A stretch of 5,331 nucleotides of DNA from Actinomycetota bacterium (GTDB taxonomy: Bacteria > Actinomycetota > Coriobacteriia > Anaerosomatales > Anaerosomataceae): the NCBI GenBank assembly GCA_011372845.1, contig DSAI01000159.1, positions 1 through 5,331 on the forward strand, read 5' to 3'. The notes beneath the pieces were generated by a model, which was not told the DNA's origin, ran no database searches, and saw only the letters and a list, made by a program, of their open reading frames with translations. Position 1 is the first letter of the stretch. Each line of letters starts with the position of its first letter. This document shows positions 1-5,331 of the stretch, piece by piece. The position numbers and the translations under genes are program-made.

Positions 1-611
1 CCGACGACTTCGCCGGGGCGGCCGCGATACGCCGCGAAGGGTTCGTGCTCACCTACACCGGTACGTTCCAGGGGAGCATCCGTGCCGACGTGCTACTTGA
101 GGCGATCGCCGCGCTCAAGACGGGCGGTTCACCCGTGATACACGATCTGCGCGTGCGGTTCGTGGGACCTCTGGACACCGATACCCCGTCTGCGGTGACC
201 GCCCGCGGACTCGGCGATATCGTCTCGCTCCCGGGTTACGTGAGCCACGCCGAGGCGGTGACCGAGATGCTCGGTGCTGACGTGCTGCTGCTGGTGCTTG
301 GTCCTGACGCGGCCAGCGCCGACATCGTCTCGGCCAAGTTGCCTGAGTACCTCGGCGCCCACAAGCCTGTTCTGGCGCTTGTGCCCGACGGCCTGGCCGC
401 CGATGTGGTGCGACGCTCCGGAGCCGGTGAGGTCGTGCGCCCCGGCGACGTGGCTGGCACAGCCGCCGCCATCGAGCGCCTGCACGCGCAGTGGCGGGAG
501 GGTGCGCTGCCGGTGCCCGATACAGATGTCGTGGCCGAGTTCGATCGCTCGGAGTTGGTGGCTCGCTACTCACGGATCCTGGAGCAGGTGGTGGAGGAAG
601 GCGCCGGATAG
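1..611 (+). CDS. Glycosyltransferase (GT-B fold, GT4-like), C-terminal part; 5' end outside window
   Basis: The reading frame is open from the left edge (first full codon at 3) to a TAG at 609-611, giving 202 visible residues, so the start and the acceptor-binding N-terminal domain are missing. What is visible looks like the nucleotide-sugar-binding C-terminal Rossmann domain of a GT-B enzyme. In visible-residue numbering: YTGTFQG at 18-24 opens the domain, RFVGP at 52-56 is the second strand, LPGYVSHAEAVTEML at 76-90 is the usual loop and helix, ADVLLL follows at 92-97, and SAKLPEYLGAHKPVLALVP at 110-128 is the conserved donor-binding segment. The EX7E motif appears as D107-x7-E115, with Asp at the first position. 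The family transfers a sugar from an activated donor to a lipid or glycan acceptor in the cytosol; donor and acceptor cannot be told here. The GTG at 45 is an internal codon, not the start, because homology-like sequence continues upstream of it. The neighbour converges, with a 9-bp gap between stops. Confidence 0.85.
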   Translation, partial: DDFAGAAAIRREGFVLTYTGTFQGSIRADVLLEAIAALKTGGSPVIHDLRVRFVGPLDTDTPSAVTARGLGDIVSLPGYVSHAEAVTEMLGADVLLLVLGPDAASADIVSAKLPEYLGAHKPVLALVPDGLAADVVRRSGAGEVVRPGDVAGTAAAIERLHAQWREGALPVPDTDVVAEFDRSELVARYSRILEQVVEEGAG

Positions 612-620
612 CGCGGGCAC

Positions 621-2480
621 CTACGCGAGCAGCTGCGTCTCGAACAGCTTCTGATAGGTCTCGCCCCTAGCCACAAGTTCCTCATGCGTCCCGCGTTCCA
701 CGATGCGTCCGTCGTCGATGAGCAGCAGCTGGTCTGCCTTGATCACGGTGGCGAGCCGATGGGCGATCACGACGATCGTCTTGGTTCCGTGCAGTTCGGA
801 CAGCGCCTTCTGGATGTATGCCTCGGATTCCGAGTCCAGTGCGCTTGTGGGTTCATCGAGGATGAGTACGCTGCTGTCGGCAAGCAGGACGCGCGCCAGG
901 CCTATCCGTTGGCGCTCGCCGCCCGAGAATCGCACGCCCTGGTCGCCCAGGTGTGTGTCGAGGCCGTTGGGCAAGTCGTAGACGAAGGTCGCGTAGGCCC
1001 TTTCGAGTGCGTCGCGGATCTGCTCTTCAGTCGGCTCGGCCTCGAGGCCGTAGACCAGGTTCGCCCGCACCGTATCGTTGAACAGCATGGCCTGCTGCGT
1101 GAGATAGCCGATCCCTTTGCGGAGTGAGCCGACATTGAAGTCGCGGATGTCGATGCCGTCGTACGTGATGGTGCCGCTCGTTGCATCTCGCAGCCGCGGC
1201 AGCAACTCCACGAGGGTCGACTTGCCGGCCCCGGAGCGGCCCACGAGCGCGGTGAAGGAGCCTGCGGGGATCTCGAGCGAGATACTGCGGAGCACCTCCT
1301 TGCCAGCCGAGAGCATCTTGCCTTCGGCGTTGTATGAGTCGGGGTAGTCGAACGACACATCGGTGAGCGCCAGCTCCCGCCGCAGTCCTTCAAAGGGTAC
1401 GGGTCCGCTCTTGATGCGGTTGGAGCGCTCGGCCTCCTCGGCCGTCTGCTGCACGAGCAGCAGGCCGGCGATGTTCTTGGAGATCTCCTGCCGGCCGTTG
1501 TTGAACTCCTTGATCTTGGCGTTCAGGCGGCTGAGCACGAATACCACGAGGCCAAGTTCGGCGAGCGTCATCCCCAGCACGCTGATCCCGATGTAGAGCG
1601 TGATGAAGACCGAGAGCATGAGCAGCGGGTCGGTCGTGACCTCGATACGTCCCCCGAGCCGCGACTTCTTGATGCCGAGCTGTCGCATCTCCTCGGAGTA
1701 CTCGCGGATGTTCTCCGATTCGTGGCGCTTCATGTCGCGGAGCTTGATCAGGCGTATGAGACCCATGCGTTCCACGATCTTGCCCATCATCTCCTGGCTG
1801 ATCGCCGCGGATTCGATGGCGAAGTCGCGGATATGCCGAATCGTGGCCTTGATCAGACGGGACACCACCAGCGCGAATGCGAGCGTCACGAGCGTGAGCG
1901 GGACGGAGATAGCGAGGAGGATCGCCATGTAGAGCGCCATCAGCAGACCCACCGACAGCAGTCCGATCACGTTGAGGATCGCCGTTCCGGCTGCGTTGGT
2001 CTGGGTGATCAACACATTGACGAGCTTGCCCACCGAGTGGCGTCCGAAGAACTCGGGATCGGCGTCGAGCACCGTGTCGAGCGTCTGCATGCGCATGCGG
2101 ATGCCGATACGGCTGGAGACCACCGCCGAGTACCACGTCTTGAAGTAGAAGACCACCTGGCGCATGAGGATCGGCAGGAAGGCCAGTCCCAGCAACACGG
2201 GGAGCGTCGCCGGTAGCCCCAGCACGACCATGAACCGATCGAGTGCCTCCCAGATGAAACCTGAGCCCTGGAACGTCGACGCGCCGCCGCTCTCGGCGAA
2301 CTGAAGGATGGGGAGCAACAGCGAGATGCCGATGCCTTCGAAGATGGCGAAGAGCACGGCGAAGGCCACGAGCCCTGCGATCTCCGATCGCGTGACATCT
2401 ACGATATGGAGCATCCGCCGGATTGCGTTGATGCGCAGGTATTCGGCGATGGAGTGGAGTGGCTTGCTGAGCACGATCAT
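621..2480 (-). CDS. ABC exporter half-transporter, fused TMD-NBD (lipid or lipid-linked glycan flippase type)
   Basis: The 619-aa protein has the usual length and domain order of a type I ABC exporter half-transporter (MsbA/PglK-like) and would work as a homodimer in the inner membrane. About six membrane segments are seen near residues 34-58, 92-114, 166-187, 188-209, 284-303 and 305-318, with long cytoplasmic helices between. The ATPase domain runs from about 368: A-loop Tyr379, Walker A GRSGAGKST (414-422), Q-loop Gln462, signature FSGGE (518-522, normally LSGGQ), Walker B VLILDE (538-543) with catalytic Glu543, D-loop SALD (546-549), H-loop His574. No C39 peptidase domain precedes the TMD, which argues against a peptide exporter. 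The ATG at 2480 is the most upstream start, 11 codons after an in-frame stop; its Shine-Dalgarno is weak (GGGACGG next to the ATG). Met23 is an alternative start. Lying between two glycosyltransferases it probably flips a glycolipid; multidrug or lipid export remains possible. Confidence 0.93.
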   Translation of the reverse strand: MIVLSKPLHSIAEYLRINAIRRMLHIVDVTRSEIAGLVAFAVLFAIFEGIGISLLLPILQFAESGGASTFQGSGFIWEALDRFMVVLGLPATLPVLLGLAFLPILMRQVVFYFKTWYSAVVSSRIGIRMRMQTLDTVLDADPEFFGRHSVGKLVNVLITQTNAAGTAILNVIGLLSVGLLMALYMAILLAISVPLTLVTLAFALVVSRLIKATIRHIRDFAIESAAISQEMMGKIVERMGLIRLIKLRDMKRHESENIREYSEEMRQLGIKKSRLGGRIEVTTDPLLMLSVFITLYIGISVLGMTLAELGLVVFVLSRLNAKIKEFNNGRQEISKNIAGLLLVQQTAEEAERSNRIKSGPVPFEGLRRELALTDVSFDYPDSYNAEGKMLSAGKEVLRSISLEIPAGSFTALVGRSGAGKSTLVELLPRLRDATSGTITYDGIDIRDFNVGSLRKGIGYLTQQAMLFNDTVRANLVYGLEAEPTEEQIRDALERAYATFVYDLPNGLDTHLGDQGVRFSGGERQRIGLARVLLADSSVLILDEPTSALDSESEAYIQKALSELHGTKTIVVIAHRLATVIKADQLLLIDDGRIVERGTHEELVARGETYQKLFETQLLA

Positions 2481-2515
2481 CCGTCCCGGCTCGCGTGCGG
2501 GTTCGCGGTCGCCTC

Positions 2516-2521
2516 AGTATA
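2516..2521 (-). promoter_or_regulatory. Candidate -10 box (TATACT) for the ABC exporter gene
   Basis: Read on the minus strand the hexamer is TATACT, five of six matches to the sigma-70 consensus TATAAT, and it stands out in GC-rich surroundings. A transcription start about 7 nt downstream would give a leader of about 28 nt before the ATG at 2480. No TTGACA-like -35 is present at 16-18 bp (ATCGGC at 17 bp) and there is no TGn extension, so the call rests on the -10 and its position. Confidence 0.35.
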
Positions 2522-2626
2522 CCCAAGCGTCGCGCGGCGCCGATCCGGGTGTTTGCATGCTGTTGCCCGCTGCGCAGACCGGCGGTCCCCCCACCGGGTA
2601 GATCATCGAGTATGCTCTTGCCCGAG

Positions 2627-2633
2627 GGTGGAG
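2627..2633 (+). promoter_or_regulatory. Ribosome binding site (GGTGGAG) deciding the glycosyltransferase start
   Basis: GGTGGAG ends 9 nt before the ATG at 2643, a usable Shine-Dalgarno distance. It supports this ATG over the much longer in-frame extension that runs upstream through the ABC gene. A second GGAGG (2645-2649) lies 11 nt before an in-frame GTG at 2661, so a start six codons later is possible. Confidence 0.55.
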
Positions 2634-2642
2634 TCCCCGGAG

Positions 2643-3818
2643 ATGGAGGCCGATCAGCAGGTGGGCCGATCCCATGCTATACGCGTACTGCTCGTTGCCG
2701 CCGCCACGTCCACCACTGGAGGCGGCGAGCGACATGTGGCGGATCTCATGCGCCTGCTTCCGGCACGCGGCGTGGAGGTGGGGCTCGTCGCTCCGCCAGG
2801 AGGCGATCTCGCGATGCTCTCGGTGCAGTACGGCATCCCCTTCCATCATGCGGAGATCGCGGGCAACTACTCGCTCGCTGCGCGCAGACAGCTGCGTGCA
2901 GCGTTGAAGACCTTCAGTCCTGACGTCGTGCACGCACACGGATCGAGGGCAGCGTTCCACGCACGGCTGGCCGATAGCGAGGCCGCCAGTCGCGTCGTCT
3001 ACACGCTCCACGGAATCCACGTACAGCGTTCGGGGGCTGCTTGCCGGCGGACAGCCGCCATCACGGCCGAGCGTTGGTTGCGCTCGCGCACGGTGGGTTT
3101 CGTGACGGTCTGCGAGTCTGACGCCCGCAAGGGCGGTCGGCTCGGGATCATCAGACCGCAGGATACGGCGGTGGTACACAATGGGGTCGAGGAATCCGTC
3201 CCCGATGCCGCTGCGGGACGGGCCTTTCGCAGTGACGCGGGGGTGGACGATCGGGCACCGCTCGTGCTCTCGGTGGGCCGGTTCGTCGAGCCCAAGGACC
3301 AGAGTACGTTGATGGCCGCCTGGCGTGATGTCGTGTCTGTGGTGCCTGCGGCCGTCCTCGCGTTGGTAGGCTCGGGCCCACTGGAAGGGGATCTCCGGGC
3401 CACTGCCGCCACCCTGGGCGTCGGTGATTCCGTGCGCTTCGTTGCTCCACGTCCCGACCTTGAGTCCGCCTACTCGGCTGCCGATGTCTTCGCGTTATCC
3501 TCGCTCTGGGAAGGGCTTCCGTACGTCATTCTCGAGGCCATGGCGCATGGACTCCCCGTGGCAAGCACCGACGTGGATGGTATCCCCGAAGTCGTCGAGC
3601 ACGGCGTGAGCGGTCTTCTCGTCCCACCTCGCGACCCTGCTGCACTCGCCGACGCTATCGTCCGCCTGCTCGGCGATCCTGCCATGCGGGAGCGCATGGG
3701 GGAGTCGGGGCAGCGGATCGTGCGGGAGCGGTTCGGGCTGGAGCGGATGGCCGACGAACTCGTTGCGGTCTATCGCGACGTTGCCGGCGGCCGCTATCGG
3801 GCCCAGTCGTCCTCGTAG
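2643..3818 (+). CDS. Glycosyltransferase family 4 (GT-B, retaining type)
   Basis: The 391-aa protein is a complete GT4-type enzyme of ordinary length. The N-terminal domain starts with the strand IRVLLVAAATS (13-23) and the glycine loop GGGER (26-30, the common GGAER), then VVHAHG (95-100) and TLHGIHV (121-127). The C-terminal domain has VHNGV (178-182), SVGRFVEPKD (210-219, the GRL..KG region), LVGSGP (241-246) and the donor site WEGLPYVILEAM (289-300), where Glu290 and Glu298 form the EX7E motif. No signal peptide or membrane segment is seen, so it should act in the cytosol or at the inner membrane face, adding a sugar to a lipid-linked or glycan acceptor. GDP-mannose is a plausible donor because of the neighbour, but the sequence does not prove it. 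The open frame continues upstream to 2406, but that part is antisense to the ABC gene and lacks the fold. The last residues overlap the convergent manC gene. Leu285 uses TTA, the only TTA leucine codon I found in the four genes. Confidence 0.92.
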   Translation: MEADQQVGRSHAIRVLLVAAATSTTGGGERHVADLMRLLPARGVEVGLVAPPGGDLAMLSVQYGIPFHHAEIAGNYSLAARRQLRAALKTFSPDVVHAHGSRAAFHARLADSEAASRVVYTLHGIHVQRSGAACRRTAAITAERWLRSRTVGFVTVCESDARKGGRLGIIRPQDTAVVHNGVEESVPDAAAGRAFRSDAGVDDRAPLVLSVGRFVEPKDQSTLMAAWRDVVSVVPAAVLALVGSGPLEGDLRATAATLGVGDSVRFVAPRPDLESAYSAADVFALSSLWEGLPYVILEAMAHGLPVASTDVDGIPEVVEHGVSGLLVPPRDPAALADAIVRLLGDPAMRERMGESGQRIVRERFGLERMADELVAVYRDVAGGRYRAQSSS

Positions 3819-5281
3819 CGGGCGATGTCGTCCTCGCCGAGGTAGTCGCCCACGGCCACCTCCACCACGCGCAGCACGGACTCGCCGTCGTTGGTGAGCC
3901 GGTGCACCGAGCCGCACGGTACGTACTTGGACTCGTTCGCTGTCACGCGGAACGTCTCGCCATCGACCTCCACCAGCGCAACGCCCTCCACCACGACCCA
4001 GTGCTCGCTGCGGTGCCGGTGGCTCTGGAGCGACAACCGCTGGCCGGGCATCACCTCGATCGTCTTCACCTGGAAGCCGGTGCCCTTGGAGAGCATCGTC
4101 CACGACCCCCACGGGCGGAGCGACGAGCGATTCTCCACGATCTCGCGCGCGCCACGGTCACGCAGTTCCTCCACCACCAGCCGCACGTCTTGCGCGCGGT
4201 CCTTGGGCGCCACGAGCGTGGCGTCAGCGGTGTCCACCACCATGAGGCCGCTCAGCCCGATCGTGGCCACCAGCCGATCCGCTGAGTACACGATCGTGTC
4301 GTGCGAATCAACGTCCACAACGTTGCCCGCGAGCACGTTGCCCCGCTCGTCTGCGGGGGCGATCTCTTCCAAGGCCACCAGCGAACCCACGTCCGACCAC
4401 GCGAGGTCGGCGGGAACCACAGCCACGGCGTCGCTGACCTCGAGCACGGCCTTGTCGAACGGCACCGATGGCAGCGCTTCGAAGGTCTCGCGCACCGCCA
4501 TCGAGGTCCACTCGGCAGGTGGCATCGCCGCCACTTCGCGCGCGGCCGCGGCGATCGCGGCTGCCGGAGCGCTGTCGGGCGTGGCCGCCTGTTCGCCGGC
4601 GCGCTCGAGTTGTGCGAGCACCGTGGAGGCGCGGGTCACGAGCATCCCTGAGTTCCAGAGGTAGCCGCCCTCAGCGAGGTACGACTCGGCGGCGGGGCGG
4701 TCGGGCTTCTCGATGAACGCCGCCACCCGATGGCCGGCCGTGCCGTCCACGGCAGGTGCGGGGATCCGCTCGCCCATGCGGATGTAGCCGTACCCGGTCT
4801 CGGGCCGCGTGGGCTCCAGGCCGATCGTCACGAGGAAGTCCTGCGCGGCGAGACCTGCCGCCACGCGCATGATGCGCTCCCACCGGCCGCCGTTCTCCAG
4901 TACATGGTCCGATGGCAGTACCACCATCACCGCGTCGGGGTCCGTGCGCGCGAGGTATGCGGCGGCGAGCGCGATCGCGGGCGCCGTGTTGCGCGGCGTG
5001 GGCTCGGCAAGATACTCAACCGCCATGCCTCTGAGCGACGGCTGGGACTTGAGGTGGTTGCGCAGTTCGTCGAGCAGCCGCTCGTTGGTGAGTACATGGA
5101 TGGCGTGATCGCCCACAAGCGGTGACACGCGGGTGACCGCCTGGGTGATGAGGCTCACGCCGCCGAAGATATCCACGAACTGCTTGGGGGAGAGTTCGCG
5201 CGAGAGCGGCCAGAATCGCGTGCCGCTTCCGCCGGCGAGTATGAGGGCGTGCAGGTGCGGGATGCGCGTGCGCTCGGTCAT
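3794..5281 (-). CDS. manC: Mannose-1-phosphate guanylyltransferase / mannose-6-phosphate isomerase (bifunctional, type II PMI)
   Basis: This 495-aa cytosolic enzyme should isomerise fructose-6-phosphate to mannose-6-phosphate (C-terminal domain) and make GDP-mannose from mannose-1-phosphate and GTP (N-terminal domain); a phosphomannomutase, not in the window, is needed between them. Nucleotidyltransferase motifs: LAGGSGTRFWPLSR (15-28), SPKQF (31-35), EPTPRNTAPAIALA (93-106), LPSDHV (122-127), TGYGYI (162-167), FIEKP (189-193), LWNSGM (208-213), VPFDKAVLE (273-281) and WSDVGS (295-300). The C-terminal cupin has RPWGSW (389-394), FQVK (403-406), QSHRHRSEHW (419-428) with His421, His423 and His427 as likely metal-binding residues, and PCGSVHRLTN (455-464) with His460, ending in YLGEDDIARYEDD (480-492). 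Length matches AlgA/ManC/XanB enzymes. The ATG at 5281 has GGAGG only 4 nt upstream and lies just before the fold. An alanine-rich stretch at 238-252 falls in a variable helical region. GDP-mannose, or GDP-fucose or GDP-rhamnose made from it, would feed the glycan pathway. Confidence 0.96.
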   Translation of the reverse strand: MTERTRIPHLHALILAGGSGTRFWPLSRELSPKQFVDIFGGVSLITQAVTRVSPLVGDHAIHVLTNERLLDELRNHLKSQPSLRGMAVEYLAEPTPRNTAPAIALAAAYLARTDPDAVMVVLPSDHVLENGGRWERIMRVAAGLAAQDFLVTIGLEPTRPETGYGYIRMGERIPAPAVDGTAGHRVAAFIEKPDRPAAESYLAEGGYLWNSGMLVTRASTVLAQLERAGEQAATPDSAPAAAIAAAAREVAAMPPAEWTSMAVRETFEALPSVPFDKAVLEVSDAVAVVPADLAWSDVGSLVALEEIAPADERGNVLAGNVVDVDSHDTIVYSADRLVATIGLSGLMVVDTADATLVAPKDRAQDVRLVVEELRDRGAREIVENRSSLRPWGSWTMLSKGTGFQVKTIEVMPGQRLSLQSHRHRSEHWVVVEGVALVEVDGETFRVTANESKYVPCGSVHRLTNDGESVLRVVEVAVGDYLGEDDIARYEDDWAR

Positions 5282-5285
5282 GGGG

Positions 5286-5290
5286 CCTCC
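5286..5290 (-). promoter_or_regulatory. Ribosome binding site (GGAGG) of manC
   Basis: On the minus strand GGAGG is followed by CCCC and the ATG at 5281. It is a perfect anti-16S core, but the 4-nt spacing is shorter than usual. It supports the chosen start, as no other in-frame start lies near the beginning of the fold. Confidence 0.6.
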
Positions 5291-5331
5291 GCGTGCCGAC
5301 GTGCGTGGAACCGGTGCATGTATGGAACAGG
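5291..5331. other. Upstream region of manC, cut by the window edge
   Basis: No gene is visible. On the plus strand TGGAAC occurs at 5306-5311 and again at 5323-5328. No convincing promoter can be assigned; the best minus-strand -10-like hexamer is CATACA (5319-5324), with only three matches to TATAAT. The manC promoter may lie beyond the edge. Confidence 0.3.

Larger units (their letters stand above)
2481..2642. promoter_or_regulatory. Divergent intergenic region between ABC exporter and glycosyltransferase
   Basis: This 162-bp non-coding gap lies between the two start codons and must hold the promoters of both divergent genes, unless either is read from far upstream. It includes a -10-like box on the minus strand (separate entry), a weak TATGCT on the plus strand at 2611-2616 without a matching -35, and the ribosome binding site of the plus-strand gene. 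I see no strong operator palindrome, riboswitch or small gene. Confidence 0.6.

Noticed and set aside
629..636. 8-bp palindrome GCAGCTGC at the 3' end of the ABC gene as terminator
   Set aside because: The palindrome has no loop and no T-tract follows on either strand; it is coding sequence for the last residues of the exporter.
1390..2526. 378-codon open frame on - in another frame of the ABC gene
   Set aside because: Its translation is rich in Arg, Pro, Gly and His with no motif, typical of a GC-rich shadow frame. The overlapping frame carries a complete ABC exporter.
2579..2597. Imperfect inverted repeat CCGGCGG ... CCACCGG upstream of the GT4 gene
   Set aside because: It has a mismatch within a 7-bp arm and a 5-nt loop and no T-tract follows, so it is neither a terminator nor a convincing operator; such pairs are common at this GC content.
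2611..2616. TATGCT as -10 box for the GT4 gene
   Set aside because: No -35-like sequence lies 16-18 bp upstream (the area is a C-tract) and there is no TGn extension; too weak to list alone.
2406..2642. 79-codon in-frame upstream extension of the GT4 gene, overlapping the ABC 5' end
   Set aside because: The extra residues are an antisense image of the ABC N-terminus plus non-coding DNA and do not look like a GT fold. The ATG at 2643 has a good ribosome binding site, and the first Rossmann strand follows directly.
3891..4664. 257-codon open frame on + opposite manC
   Set aside because: Low-complexity Ser/Thr/Ala-rich antisense shadow. manC on the other strand has every family motif without interruption.
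1..5331. CRISPR array, tRNA, rRNA, insertion sequence or phage attachment site
   Set aside because: I found no regular spaced repeats, cloverleaf, transposase-like frame or terminal inverted repeats; nearly all the window is explained by four coding regions.

Overview
This is a G+C-rich bacterial window (about two-thirds G+C by eye). It carries part of a cell-surface glycan (exopolysaccharide, O-antigen-like or glycolipid) locus. The strong GC bias at third codon positions, which also opens long spurious antisense frames, fits a high-GC phylum such as Actinomycetota. None of the four genes fixes the taxon, and no rRNA, tRNA or other phylogenetic marker is present.

Layout from left to right: (1) the 3' part of a GT-B glycosyltransferase on +, entering from the left edge and ending at 611. 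(2) A complete type I ABC exporter half-transporter on - (2480 to 621), fused membrane and ATPase domains, the kind used as a lipid-linked glycan or lipid flippase. Its stop is only 9 bp from the stop of gene 1. (3) A 162-bp divergent intergenic region (2481-2642), with a good -10 box facing the ABC gene. (4) A complete GT4-type glycosyltransferase on + (2643-3818, 391 aa). (5) A complete bifunctional mannose-1-phosphate guanylyltransferase / mannose-6-phosphate isomerase (manC type) on - (5281 to 3794), overlapping the 3' end of gene 4 by 25 bp. (6) A 50-bp upstream region of manC reaching the right edge.

How they could work together (inference): ManC makes mannose-1-phosphate and then GDP-mannose in the cytosol. 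The two glycosyltransferases add sugars, possibly mannose, to a growing lipid-linked acceptor on the inner membrane face. The ABC exporter could move the product across the membrane. Acceptor, linkages and end product cannot be read from the sequence.

The enzyme families are well known and I see no convincing new system. The most unusual point is the arrangement: strand alternates at every gene, so no two genes here share an operon, and both convergent junctions are too tight for separate intrinsic terminators.
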